Below are positions 16,997 to 24,949 of a DNA stretch of 35,430 nucleotides, in pieces. The number at the start of each line of letters is the position of its first letter. Positions within the stretch are counted from its first letter, which is position 1. The stretch is from Clostridia bacterium UC5.1-1D10 (GTDB taxonomy: Bacteria > Bacillota > Clostridia > Lachnospirales > Anaerotignaceae): assembly GCA_001304995.1 (NCBI GenBank), contig BBZU01000026.1, positions 1-35,430 on the forward strand, in the 5' to 3' direction. The position numbers were made by a program, and so were the translations under genes. The notes beneath the pieces were generated by a model. That model saw only the letters and a program-made list of their open reading frames with translations. It did no database searches and had not been told where the DNA came from.

Positions 16997-18269
16997 AAAA
17001 TTCAGATATGTCTGCCTGCTGACAGGTATCTGCGTTTTTCTGGCAAGCGGCTGTAATTTTGGCAGTCAGGAAGAAGTGCCGGAAACAAATTCGCCTGCGC
17101 AGGATACACAACAGAATACAGAGCCGGAAATAACGGAGGAGCAAGTGACCGCTGAGGAAAATATTCCCATCGGTGCGCCGGAGGAAAGCAAGGTTGGTCT
17201 CGTTGCCCCCAGCATACATACAGAAGATGAAAGTCCAAAGACACCTGTTTCCAATCCATCCAAAAGAGAACCTGTTGCGGATACAAAGCCTTTCTGGCAG
17301 AGTGAAAATACCATGCAGCTCAACAACCTGAAATCTGTGGCATCTGCGGGGCAGAGCGCATACAATGATTTGGGTACAAAGCTGGGATGGATCTGCAAAA
17401 ACGGCAAACTTTACGCATATTATACAGGACAGACAGTCACCACAGATACGCTGGTAAGCAATGGGTATCTGGAAAGCGGCTTGTCTGCCAGTGACTATGA
17501 AATCCTGCTGGTAGACGGCAGGGATCTGGCGGAATATGAAGGGGCGGAAGTACCCGCGGAGAGCATGAATCTTTGTGTATTTGCCGCTTCCAAACAGTCT
17601 GATGGTACTTATCTGCTGGCATCTGCGGCAGGCCGTGCCGGACAGATTTCTTCTGTAAGCTATAACCGCCTGCTGGCAAGATATAACCAGAACCATGGCA
17701 CCATGGGACGTTTGTCTTCTGCTTCAGCGGAATATGGCAGAATCCTGAACTTTGTAGGGCTTTACGAAGGCAGTCTGGAGGATTATTTCGTCAGAGAAAT
17801 CCGTAAAGACAACAAATATGCCGTGGTCACATTTTCCAGCAAGAAAAATACGGCAGATGTGAAACAGCATGTGCTGCGCAATGACAATAACTTCTGGGAA
17901 GTGGTGTATACCAACTTGCAGAATGTATATTATCCCGTTACCAGCATCAACCGTGCCCTTCCGGACTTCAATCCGTCACTTTTGCCGGATTATAACTTGG
18001 CAGTATGGAAGAGCTATATCGTCCGCAGGGATCAGGCATTGGTCAATACCATGATTTCCAAGAAGTTGGTTACTGACGAAAGCCAGATTTATTATCAGTG
18101 CGGTACAGATCAGTATTTCTATATGGTGCTGACAAATGGTTCCCGTTATGTGGCTTATAAAATCGACGGTGTATGGCAGGTTACCCATGTCAACAGCGAC
18201 TACGAAGCAAATAACTTTATTTCTGCCAGAACCGGGCAGGATTATGGATTTATATTACTGGACGATTGA
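16986..18269 (+). CDS. Putative lipoprotein of unknown function
   Basis: This is an exported, probably membrane-anchored protein of 427 residues. A signal segment (KKFRYVCLLTGICVFLASGC) ends in a lipobox with Cys23. A low-complexity Glu/Pro/Thr linker runs to about residue 100, and a globular part follows that I do not recognise. An ATG at 16977 is in frame, but it touches the AAAAGG ribosome binding site; the GTG at 16986 has proper spacing and is preferred. The start overlaps the end of the preceding gene by 11 bases, so they are co-transcribed and coupled. A strong hairpin terminator follows. The protein probably acts at the outer face of the membrane. No domain can be named. Confidence 0.82.
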   Translation: MNNKKFRYVCLLTGICVFLASGCNFGSQEEVPETNSPAQDTQQNTEPEITEEQVTAEENIPIGAPEESKVGLVAPSIHTEDESPKTPVSNPSKREPVADTKPFWQSENTMQLNNLKSVASAGQSAYNDLGTKLGWICKNGKLYAYYTGQTVTTDTLVSNGYLESGLSASDYEILLVDGRDLAEYEGAEVPAESMNLCVFAASKQSDGTYLLASAAGRAGQISSVSYNRLLARYNQNHGTMGRLSSASAEYGRILNFVGLYEGSLEDYFVREIRKDNKYAVVTFSSKKNTADVKQHVLRNDNNFWEVVYTNLQNVYYPVTSINRALPDFNPSLLPDYNLAVWKSYIVRRDQALVNTMISKKLVTDESQIYYQCGTDQYFYMVLTNGSRYVAYKIDGVWQVTHVNSDYEANNFISARTGQDYGFILLDD

Positions 18270-18285
18270 CAGCCTCAGGCTGTGG

Positions 18286-18321
18286 CGGCGGTCTGTACCG
18301 AAGGTATGGACTGCCGTTTTT
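18286..18321 (+). terminator. Strong terminator after the lipoprotein gene
   Basis: A 14-base-pair stem (18286-18299 with 18303-18316, three G-U pairs) closed by GAA is followed by five T. It lies only 25 bases before the start of the deacylase gene, which therefore depends on read-through or on a promoter inside the lipoprotein gene. Confidence 0.85.
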
Positions 18322-18345
18322 GTATCAGAAAGGAACGTGAGAAAC

Positions 18346-18849
18346 TTGAAGAAAACAAGTGGTGATACAGTTAAGACCAATGCCATGCGGCAGCTGGAGG
18401 TGGCAGGTATTTCCTACCGCACAGCATCTTATGAGTATGATGAAAGCAATCTGTCAGGACTCCACGCGGCGGAACAGGTGGGGATTCCGGCAGAACAGGT
18501 ATTCAAAACCCTTGTGACAAGAGGGGATAAAACAGGTATCCTTGTATTTTGTATTCCTGTGGATATGGAACTGGATCTGAAAAAAGCGGCAGCAGTTTCC
18601 GGCAATAAAAAACTGGAAATGACCCATGTGAAAGAACTGCTGGGATTGACAGGATATATCCGCGGCGGATGTTCTCCCATTGGCATGAAAAAGAAATATC
18701 CTACCTTTATTGATGAAACTGCCATTTTGTTTGATGAAATCGCAGTCAGTGCAGGCATGCGTGGGGAACAGATTATTTTGAATCCGGAAGATCTGATTGG
18801 CTTTGTGGAAGCAAAGGAAGCGGATGTAACAAAGGAAATGCAGGATTAA
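18346..18849 (+). CDS. ybaK: Cys-tRNA(Pro)/Cys-tRNA deacylase (YbaK/EbsC family)
   Basis: This editing enzyme hydrolyses cysteine mischarged on tRNA-Pro by prolyl-tRNA synthetase. The family features are VFKTLVTRGDK (the conserved Lys in the substrate pocket), KLEMTHVKELLGLTGYIRGGCSPIGMKKKYPTFID and the C-terminal IILNPEDLIGF. The frame extends far upstream, but the family starts just before the KKTSGDTVKTNAM segment. The TTG at 18346, behind AAAGGA, is the best start, giving 167 residues. A GTG nine bases earlier is too close to that site. The gene sits immediately behind a terminator and carries its own hairpin at the 3' end. Confidence is high for the family and moderate for the start. Confidence 0.9.
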   Translation: MKKTSGDTVKTNAMRQLEVAGISYRTASYEYDESNLSGLHAAEQVGIPAEQVFKTLVTRGDKTGILVFCIPVDMELDLKKAAAVSGNKKLEMTHVKELLGLTGYIRGGCSPIGMKKKYPTFIDETAILFDEIAVSAGMRGEQIILNPEDLIGFVEAKEADVTKEMQD

Positions 18850-18855
18850 TAGTTC

Positions 18856-18885
18856 TTTAGGAGCATTTTTATAAGAAAGCAAAAA
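18856..18885 (+). repeat. 3'-end module, copy 1
   Basis: TTTAGGAGC, six variable bases, ATAAGAAA, one base, then CAAAAA, directly before a terminator. About 25 of 30 positions match copy 2 at 24877-24906, which also precedes a terminator. Confidence 0.5.
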
Positions 18886-18922
18886 AGCTGAAATCCTTAT
18901 CATATAAAGGGTTTCAGCTTTC
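18883..18922. terminator. Bidirectional terminator between ybaK and the EamA gene
   Basis: AAAGCTGAAA-x-CCTTTAT-like arms pair around a short loop, with A and T tracts on both sides. It ends ybaK on the plus strand and the transporter gene on the minus strand. Confidence 0.8.
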
Positions 18923-18928
18923 TAATTT

Positions 18929-19837
18929 TTATGGTTGTTTTGGAGTAGGAATCCCAATATTGTGTCTTTTTAAAAATTGCGCCGCGTCTATTTTGGAAAG
19001 AAGTACAGCGGCAAATATCAGAATACAGCCCAGCACCACTTTTGCAGTGACAGGTTCTTCCAGGAACCATACGGAGAAAAGAAATCCGAACAGAGATTCC
19101 AGCGAAAGCAGAATAGCAGTTGCCGTTTCTGAGGTATAACGCTGTGCCACATTCTGGATGGTAAATGCCAGAACGGTGTTTGGCACAATGAGGTATAACA
19201 GGCTGCCCAAAGTCAAAAGAGAACAGCTCTGAGGGATGCCGTCTGTGAGCAGTGCGGTCACAGCAGCCAAAAGACCTGCCGACAGAAACTGGAAAAAGGA
19301 CAGACGGATGGGATCTTCATTTCTGGCGAAGATGCTCACCAATACGATCTGCAAAGCAAAGAGAAATGCAAACCCAACGGAAAGTCCCTCGCCGAGGCCA
19401 ATGGTCAGGCTTTCATTGAGGCTGATGCAGCCAATGCCAGCCAGTGTCAGAATTGCTGCCAGCAGTTCTCTGCCATTGATCCGTTTTCGCAGCAGAAAAC
19501 AGCTCAGGAAGGGAACAAACATCACATAAGAAGCAATGAGGAAAGACTGTTTTCCGGGTGTGGTGCGGTCAAGTCCTGCCAGTTGAACAGACAGCCCCAC
19601 GAACTGCAATATCCCTAACAACATCCCTTTTTTGGCAACATTTTTGGTGGTGTGCCGCAGACTACGGCAGAAAATCAGACCAAGACAAAGGGCGGAGCCT
19701 AAAAAGCGGAATGCCAGTATGGTAAAAGGCTCATATTCTGCCAATGCGAATTTCCCTGCCAGAAAACCGCCGCCCCAAATGGCAGCAGCCAAAAGCAGAC
19801 CAAGATTCGCCAATATGGATTGCTGTTTTGCGGACAT
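18929..19837 (-). CDS. EamA-family (DMT) transporter
   Basis: This is an inner-membrane permease of the drug/metabolite transporter superfamily with two EamA repeats and about ten membrane helices in 302 residues. Typical parts are NLGLLLAAAIWGGGFLAGKF at the N-terminus, FRFLGSALCLGL in the first repeat and LSLESLFGFLFSVWFLEEP in the second. The true ATG is at 19837, 6 bases after AGGAGGG; the upstream extension is untranslated. The substrate cannot be predicted; relatives export amino acids and metabolites. The gene is divergent from an XRE-cupin regulator 125 bases away, a pairing that usually means the regulator controls the transporter. Confidence 0.93.
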   Translation of the reverse strand: MSAKQQSILANLGLLLAAAIWGGGFLAGKFALAEYEPFTILAFRFLGSALCLGLIFCRSLRHTTKNVAKKGMLLGILQFVGLSVQLAGLDRTTPGKQSFLIASYVMFVPFLSCFLLRKRINGRELLAAILTLAGIGCISLNESLTIGLGEGLSVGFAFLFALQIVLVSIFARNEDPIRLSFFQFLSAGLLAAVTALLTDGIPQSCSLLTLGSLLYLIVPNTVLAFTIQNVAQRYTSETATAILLSLESLFGFLFSVWFLEEPVTAKVVLGCILIFAAVLLSKIDAAQFLKRHNIGIPTPKQP

Positions 19838-19862
19838 AACCGTCCCTCCTTTCGTTTGTGCC

Positions 19863-19891
19863 AGTATAACACGGATTTTCAAGTGATACAA
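19863..19891 (-). promoter_or_regulatory. Promoter of the EamA transporter
   Basis: On the minus strand TTGTAT (19891-19886), a 17-base spacer and TATACT (19868-19863) preceded by TGT, an extended -10. Confidence 0.65.
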
Positions 19892-19914
19892 TAAATCTAA
19901 CAAAATTAAATATA

Positions 19915-19943
19915 TTGAAAATATGTGTGATGTGCTGTACAAT
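19915..19943 (+). promoter_or_regulatory. Promoter of the XRE-cupin regulator
   Basis: TTGAAA (19915-19920), a 17-base spacer and TACAAT (19938-19943). It predicts a transcript start near 19950, which excludes the earlier in-frame starts at 19915 and 19942 and supports the ATG at 19963. Confidence 0.75.
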
Positions 19944-19962
19944 GAGCGAAGAGGTGAGGGAC

Positions 19963-20514
19963 ATGAAAAACACCAGGATCGGTGAGAAAATTGCGGAATA
20001 TCGACGGAAAAACGGTCTGACTCTGCGGGATTTTGCCAAACAGACCAATTTGAGCACAGCCCTGCTCAGTCAGTTGGAACGGAATATTGGCAATCCAACT
20101 TTAAGTATCTTATCTACGCTGGCGGAAGCCATGGGTATTTCTGTATCAGAACTGGTGGAACAGAAGGTGGAAAATGCCGAAATGATACTGCGGAAAGAGC
20201 AGCGTAAGACAATCGTCATGTATCAGGGGCAAACTATGTACGACGTTTTGGCATGTGATACCTGTCATGCCAATTTGGAACTGCTTCTGATGACACTGGA
20301 GGGGAAATCATGGACATCCAATGGCTATACCCAACATACTCAGGAGGAAGAAGTGGCTTATGTACTTCAGGGAGAAGTGACCATTGATTTGGAGGGGGAA
20401 ACCTTTGTGCTGGGGGAAGAAGATACCATCCGTATTCTGCCAGGACGAAAACATAAGCTGTATAACCACACAGATACAGAAGTGAAAGTATTATTTGTAA
20501 AATGCAGAGTATAA
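19963..20514 (+). CDS. XRE-type HTH regulator with cupin domain
   Basis: This is a 183-residue transcription factor. An N-terminal helix-turn-helix of XRE type covers about residues 6-62 (LRDFAKQTNLSTALLSQLER is the recognition part). A C-terminal cupin barrel, about 105-180, probably senses a small ligand (EEEVAYVLQGEVTIDLEGE; GRKHKLYNHT). The architecture matches PuuR- or SutR-like regulators of amine, amino acid or sulfur metabolism. ATG 19963 lies behind AGGTGAGG. It is transcribed away from the EamA transporter, and both promoters sit in the same 125-base gap, so control of the transporter and of itself is plausible. The ligand is unknown. Confidence 0.93.
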   Translation: MKNTRIGEKIAEYRRKNGLTLRDFAKQTNLSTALLSQLERNIGNPTLSILSTLAEAMGISVSELVEQKVENAEMILRKEQRKTIVMYQGQTMYDVLACDTCHANLELLLMTLEGKSWTSNGYTQHTQEEEVAYVLQGEVTIDLEGETFVLGEEDTIRILPGRKHKLYNHTDTEVKVLFVKCRV

Positions 20515-20544
20515 AAAAACCGATGTGAAAAACATCGGTTTTTT
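20513..20544. terminator. Bidirectional terminator between convergent genes
   Basis: ACCGATGT (20519-20526) pairs with ACATCGGT (20532-20539), with A and T tracts on either side. It serves the XRE gene and the protease gene. Confidence 0.88.
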
Positions 20545-20549
20545 AAATA

Positions 20550-21818
20550 TTATTTGGCAGGTACATAAATGGGATTGCTGGTGCCGCAGACAACACCGTC
20601 CCGTACAGTAGCAATGCGGATATAGAATCCCTGGGTGTTTGCAATGGAAATACCAAATGCGTGGGGATAATTCCAATACCACTGGTTGTTGTTCAGTGTG
20701 GTGTTTTTCACCTGCTGATAATTGCCGCCTTCTTCGGAAGCAATATAAATATAGTAATAATCCGCGTCATAAACAGGTTCCCAAATAAAATAGGTGTAGC
20801 CATTTTCTCTGGTATAAGAGATGTTTCTGGGAGCGGATGGCTTGTATACATAGTTCTTCATCCCGCTGATGGGCAGGTTCATGGTACGGTGTACCGCAAG
20901 AACTTTTTCAATGGGAATGGCGAAATACTGGTTTTCGCTGTAAGAAGAACACATGCCGATAACCTGTCCTGCTGCGTTGAACAGTCCGCCGCCGCTGCTG
21001 CCATGAGCAATGGGCGCAGTCATGGAAATGATGTCGTCTGTATATCCATTGACAGTGCCGGTGCTGGAAACATTACGTTTGCCTTTGGGAGAACCAATGG
21101 CTGTGACTTTTTCCCCTGCTGTGATGGTATAGGAGGGAGTCACAGGATGCAGTCCCTGTTTGTCAATTTGCAGCAAAGCAATATCTGCCTGCGGATCAAG
21201 GCCAACGATGGTGATGCCGCCAGAGTAGATGGTGCCATCATTGAATATGATCTGAGCGGTGGAAGCGTTTTCGATAACATGGAAGTTAGTGGCAATGAGA
21301 CCATCTTCTGACAGAACGATGCCGCTTCCCTGGATTTTATTTGTCTGGATATAAACCACGGAGTCTGCGGTAGTATATTCCGGTGTGGAAGGCGCGCCGC
21401 CTCTTTCGATGGATACGGTGTATGTAGTGGGATTCCAGCTGACAGATGCACCGCTGTAATCAGCTACAAAACGCAGGGGAACCATGGTGATATCATCAAT
21501 GATTCGTGGTGCCGCGTCCAATACCACTTGGGTATTATTGACGGTGGCGTAAGCATTGTTGATGGTCAGATACATATTGGTATCCGCGTCTTTGGCAACA
21601 ATGGAACGGTCTTTTTCATTCCAGACTACTTCATAGCCCAATGGCTCCATAATATCCCGCATGGGAACCAGTACCCGATCATTTTCAATCACAGGATCGT
21701 GGCGGCAGGACAGCACATTCCCATCCAGCTGCACGGTCACATCTTTCGCAAAAGCAGGTACGGTGCTCCATAACAGAAGCAACAGTCCCAGAAGAATACT
21801 GTATTTGATTTGTTTCAA
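20550..21818 (-). CDS. Secreted trypsin-like serine protease with copper amine oxidase-type N-terminal domain
   Basis: This is an exported protease of 422 residues. A signal peptide ends at AFA near residue 24. A copper amine oxidase N-like stalk domain (about 26-140) follows, then an S1/HtrA-type trypsin domain (about 150-310) with the triad H180 (ATNFHV), D212 (DPQADIALL) and S275 (GSSGG). The C-terminal 100 residues look like a fibronectin III-type domain (YTYFIWEPVYDADYYYIYIA). There is no PDZ domain, unlike HtrA. The start is TTG at 21818, behind AAAGGA; longer readings add an implausible N-terminus. It shares its stalk domain type with the GH5-like protein at 2265-3643. It probably acts at the cell surface. 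Its substrate is unknown. Confidence 0.92.
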   Translation of the reverse strand: MKQIKYSILLGLLLLLWSTVPAFAKDVTVQLDGNVLSCRHDPVIENDRVLVPMRDIMEPLGYEVVWNEKDRSIVAKDADTNMYLTINNAYATVNNTQVVLDAAPRIIDDITMVPLRFVADYSGASVSWNPTTYTVSIERGGAPSTPEYTTADSVVYIQTNKIQGSGIVLSEDGLIATNFHVIENASTAQIIFNDGTIYSGGITIVGLDPQADIALLQIDKQGLHPVTPSYTITAGEKVTAIGSPKGKRNVSSTGTVNGYTDDIISMTAPIAHGSSGGGLFNAAGQVIGMCSSYSENQYFAIPIEKVLAVHRTMNLPISGMKNYVYKPSAPRNISYTRENGYTYFIWEPVYDADYYYIYIASEEGGNYQQVKNTTLNNNQWYWNYPHAFGISIANTQGFYIRIATVRDGVVCGTSNPIYVPAK

Positions 21819-21845
21819 AGAATCACATCCTTTCTTATTCTTTTC

Positions 21846-21854
21846 AGTATAGCA
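21846..21854 (-). promoter_or_regulatory. Extended -10 of the serine protease gene
   Basis: On the minus strand TGC precedes TATACT (21851-21846). No good -35 is seen 17 bases upstream. Confidence 0.5.
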
Positions 21855-21926
21855 TAGAACCGGAAAAAGAAAAGAGGACAACGGCATTTGCAAACAAAAC
21901 GTAAAATGAAACTGCATCTGCTGTCA

Positions 21927-21955
21927 TTGCTTTTTCTTTGGAGGTATGGTATGCT
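21927..21955 (+). promoter_or_regulatory. Promoter of the GNAT gene
   Basis: TTGCTT (21927-21932), a 17-base spacer and TATGCT (21950-21955) preceded by TGG, an extended -10. Confidence 0.6.
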
Positions 21956-21988
21956 GATAGCCACAAGAAGCTGACAGGAGGAGAAAAA

Positions 21989-22539
21989 ATGTTTGAGAGA
22001 GTATTGACAAAAGATGATTTTGAGAAAGTTTATCCCATTCTTGCCCAAAGCTTTCCGGAAACGGAGGTGCGCGCCAAGGAAGACCAGCTGGCCTTGATTG
22101 AAAATGAATGCTATCATCTTTATGCCATTAAAGATGAAGAGGAAAAACGGGCGGTGTGATTGCTGCTTGGGAATTATCTGATGATTTTTTGTATATTGAA
22201 CATTTTGCCACACTGCCGGAGAAACGGAATCATGGATTTGGCGGGAAAATGCTGGATCTGTTCGTGGAGTGGAACGGGAAAAATGTTGTGCTGGAAGTGG
22301 AATTGCCGGAAGACGCACTGACACGGCGCCGTATTGGATTTTATGAACGCCATGGTTTTGTATGGAATGACTATCCTTATATGCAGCCGCCAATGCGAAA
22401 AGGGCAGGAACCGCTGCCGCTGCGTCTGATGACAAAGCCGACGGCCCTGGATGTGGAAACCTACGAGAGATACCGCTCAGCCATCCATCAGAATGTATAC
22501 CGTTATACAAAAGAGGATTTGGGCAGAGTGAACAAATAA
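21989..22539 (+). CDS. GNAT family N-acetyltransferase (one-base frameshift)
   Basis: This acetyl-CoA-dependent acetyltransferase is about 183 residues once corrected. The ATG at 21989 is 5 bases after AGGAGGAG. The first part reads to KDEEEKRAV and stops at 22159. The second part continues as VIAAWELSDDFLYIEHFATLPEKRNHGFGGKML, where the last segment is the acetyl-CoA-binding loop (R/Q-x-x-G-x-G/A type) of GNAT proteins, and IGFYERHGF is the usual C-terminal motif. A single missing base between 22143 and 22154 (an A in the A5 run or a G in a G run) rejoins them. The acceptor substrate is unknown. The gene is divergent from the protease gene. Confidence 0.83.
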
Positions 22540-22757
22540 GCATATACATTGTGCATGAATTCGGTTCGAATTTTCTGGAATTGAGTTGTTGAAACTAAAT
22601 AAATGTATGTGGTTTTGAAAAATTACGAGGAAAAAAGAGGGTTTTTTCTGTAAAGGGAGAATAATAACATCATAAAGATAAAGCATTAGCTTTACTGCAA
22701 CTCAATCTAACAAATACGAAAAGGTATATCACCAACATCATGAAGGGGGAGATTGCG

Positions 22758-23171
22758 ATGGTTCAGATTCTTGCAGGCGAAAAAGGTGAAGGTAAAACAA
22801 AGAAACTCATTGCAATGGCAAATGAAGCAGGCAAAAGTGCAAATGGCAGCGTTGTTTTTGTAGACGATGACAACAGCCGTATGTACGATCTGCATTATAG
22901 TGTTCGTTTTGTAGACACACCGAAGTTTATTATGGAAGACCCTCAGGTTTTCAGAGGATTTGTTTGTGGTATCCTTTCTCAGAATAGCGATATTGAAAAA
23001 ATCTATATTGACGGCCTGAATCATATCGTAGACAAAGTGAGTGACGCGGATTTTGTGAAGTTCATAGAAGAACTGGAAAAGACTTCTGCTGAAGCTGAAA
23101 CAGATATGATCATGATCATCAGCCGCAAACAGGATTTACTTCCCGCGGAAGTACAGAAATATCTGGTTTGA
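22758..23171 (+). CDS. Small P-loop protein of unknown function
   Basis: This is a 137-residue soluble protein beginning MVQILAGEKGEGKTKKLI. GEKGEGKT (7-14) is a good Walker A motif, and IYIDGL near residue 90 could serve as Walker B. The predicted fold is a minimal P-loop NTPase of alternating strands and helices, with no further domain. I recognise it only as a hypothetical protein of clostridia. An in-frame ATG at 22740 is possible, but the ribosome binding site AAGGGGGAG points to 22758. It is flanked by a promoter-poor gap upstream (22540-22757, AT-rich, no gene) and a strong terminator downstream, so it appears monocistronic. Confidence 0.8.
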   Translation: MVQILAGEKGEGKTKKLIAMANEAGKSANGSVVFVDDDNSRMYDLHYSVRFVDTPKFIMEDPQVFRGFVCGILSQNSDIEKIYIDGLNHIVDKVSDADFVKFIEELEKTSAEAETDMIMIISRKQDLLPAEVQKYLV

Positions 23172-23184
23172 TTTGCAATCACAA

Positions 23185-23218
23185 AAGACTGTATTCTTTA
23201 TGAATACAGTCTTTTTTT
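23185..23218 (+). terminator. Terminator after the P-loop gene
   Basis: AAGACTGTATTC (23185-23196) pairs perfectly with GAATACAGTCTT (23202-23213), followed by a T7 tract. Confidence 0.92.
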
Positions 23219-23321
23219 GTGTGTTTTTTATGTCGTACAAAGAGAAGAACATAGGTGCTGGATTTAGATAAAATACCAGTAAAAATAAGTGCGGCTTAAA
23301 AGATGTATGACATATGTAAAT

Positions 23322-23335
23322 ATTGAATTTTCAAT
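23322..23335. promoter_or_regulatory. Palindrome upstream of the CoA-transferase gene
   Basis: ATTGAA-TT-TTCAAT is a perfect 14-base palindrome in the 320-base AT-rich gap before the CoA-transferase. A weak extended -10 (TGGTATGAT, 23376-23384) lies about 40 bases downstream. The rest of 23219-23538 shows no gene. It may be an operator; the evidence is thin. Confidence 0.3.
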
Positions 23336-23538
23336 GTTTTATGAAAAAATTGCATGGAAAAATAACCGAAAAATGTGGTATGATTGTATATAATCAGAAA
23401 CATGATGGGCTGTCCTTTACTTTTTGTCTGTTGCTATGGTAAAATATAAAATATTATTGCGTATATTGTATGCATGAGAAGAAACTTGTTGGCAGTGTGC
23501 CGATTTTTAATCAAATAAATGAAGAAAGGTGAGATAAC

Positions 23539-24846
23539 ATGAACAAATTCCAGGAAATGTATCAGGCAAAACGCAAATCCCCTGAAGAAGTTGCTATGTA
23601 TGTAAAATCCGGTGACGTTTGCGCATGCCCCACAGGTTTGGAAGAACCTACCGCTATTTGTGAAGCGGTTGCGGCAAGAGCAATGAGAGGCGAACTGACA
23701 GGCGTTGTACACCACGCAACACTGTCTGTAAAAGGCGGCCCCTTCATGAAACCCGAACTGAAAGGCAAATATGATTATGTATCCTGGTTCACAGGCGGCC
23801 CCGGCAGAAAGGGTATCCAGGAAGGTATCCACACATATATTCCCAACAATTACAGCACCATTCCCGGTCTGTGGAGAGACGTTCAGCCCAGACTGGATGT
23901 ATTCTATGCGGAAGTATCTCCCATGGACAAGCATGGTTACTTCAGCTGTCCTATGGCTGGTGCAGAAGTTGTTGCAATGCGCGAAAAAGCATCCATCATC
24001 CTGCTGGATGTTAACGATCAGATGCCCCGTGTTATGGGTGACTGCCTGATCCATATCTCTCAGGTAACAGCTCTGTGCGAATCCTCCAGACCTCTGCTGG
24101 TTCTGAACAACCCTCCTCTGTCCGATGACGATAAGAAAATCGGTCAGATGATTGCTGACGAAGTTTGCGACGGCGCAACTCTGCAGCTGGGTATCGGCGG
24201 TATCCCCAACGCTGTTGGTGTTCTGCTGAAAGACAAAAAAGATCTGGGTCTGCACACAGAAATGTTCACAGACAGTATGGTTGACCTGCTGGAATGCGGC
24301 GCAGTAACCAACATGAAAAAACCTATCCACGTAGGTAAAACTGTTGCTACACTGGCTTGGGGCTCCAAGAAAATGTACGACTTCATGGATGACAACCCGG
24401 CTTTCGAAATGTATCCTGTAAGCTATATCAACAACCCTGCTGTTATCGCACAGCATGACAACTTTGTATCCGTTAACTCCTGTGTAGAAGTTGACTTGTT
24501 TGGTCAGATTTGCTCCGAATCCATCGGTACAAAACATTACAGCGGTTCCGGCGGTCAGCTGGACTTCGTAAGAGGTGCAAACATGTCCAAAGGCGGTAAA
24601 GGCTTTATCGCAATGCTTTCCACCACAAAAGGCGGCACTATCTCCAAGATCAAACCTATTCTGACACCTGGTTCCATCGTTACTACACCTAGAAACGAAG
24701 TGGACTTCCTGGTAACAGAAAACGGTATCGTTCGTCTGAAAGGTCAGACAGCTAGCCAGAGAGCAAAAATGATTATTTCCCTGGCTGCTCCTCAGTTCAG
24801 AGAAGAACTGGAATACGAAGCAAAGAAAATGAACCTGATCATCTGA
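23539..24846 (+). CDS. Acyl-CoA:acetate CoA-transferase (acetyl-CoA hydrolase/transferase family)
   Basis: The enzyme moves CoA between an acyl-CoA and a carboxylate such as acetate by way of a glutamyl-CoA intermediate. The 435-residue length and the sequence match the 4-hydroxybutyrate/butyrate CoA-transferase group. The catalytic Glu is E241 in GLHTEMFTD, and the CoA-binding glycines lie in QLGIGGIPNAVG and YSGSGGQLDF. It has no signal peptide, so it is cytoplasmic. Likely roles are butyrate or 4-hydroxybutyrate formation or propionate activation in fermentation; the substrate is not settled by sequence. Leu is almost always CTG and the ribosome binding site (GAAAGGTGAG) is good, suggesting high expression. 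It is monocistronic with a terminator. Confidence 0.93.
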   Translation: MNKFQEMYQAKRKSPEEVAMYVKSGDVCACPTGLEEPTAICEAVAARAMRGELTGVVHHATLSVKGGPFMKPELKGKYDYVSWFTGGPGRKGIQEGIHTYIPNNYSTIPGLWRDVQPRLDVFYAEVSPMDKHGYFSCPMAGAEVVAMREKASIILLDVNDQMPRVMGDCLIHISQVTALCESSRPLLVLNNPPLSDDDKKIGQMIADEVCDGATLQLGIGGIPNAVGVLLKDKKDLGLHTEMFTDSMVDLLECGAVTNMKKPIHVGKTVATLAWGSKKMYDFMDDNPAFEMYPVSYINNPAVIAQHDNFVSVNSCVEVDLFGQICSESIGTKHYSGSGGQLDFVRGANMSKGGKGFIAMLSTTKGGTISKIKPILTPGSIVTTPRNEVDFLVTENGIVRLKGQTASQRAKMIISLAAPQFREELEYEAKKMNLII

Positions 24847-24876
24847 TCTGGAATATCTGCAAAATAAAAGCTTCGG

Positions 24877-24906
24877 TTTAGGAGCGGCTTCATAAGAAAA
24901 CAAAAA
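24877..24906 (+). repeat. 3'-end module, copy 2
   Basis: Same pattern as copy 1 at 18856-18885: TTTAGGAGC, then ATAAGAAA, then CAAAAA, directly before the terminator of the CoA-transferase gene. Confidence 0.5.
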
Positions 24907-24937
24907 ACGCTGGAATCTTTTGATTCCAGCGTTTTTA
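24902..24937. terminator. Bidirectional terminator between the CoA-transferase and VOC genes
   Basis: AAAACGCTGGAATC pairs perfectly with GATTCCAGCGTTTT around TTTT, with A and T tracts on the two sides. Confidence 0.92.
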
Positions 24938-24949
24938 TATTATTGTGTT

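Noticed and set aside
23350-23394. TTGCAT and TATAAT before the CoA-transferase as a standard promoter
   Set aside because: The spacing is far too long for one promoter; only a weak extended -10 remains plausible.
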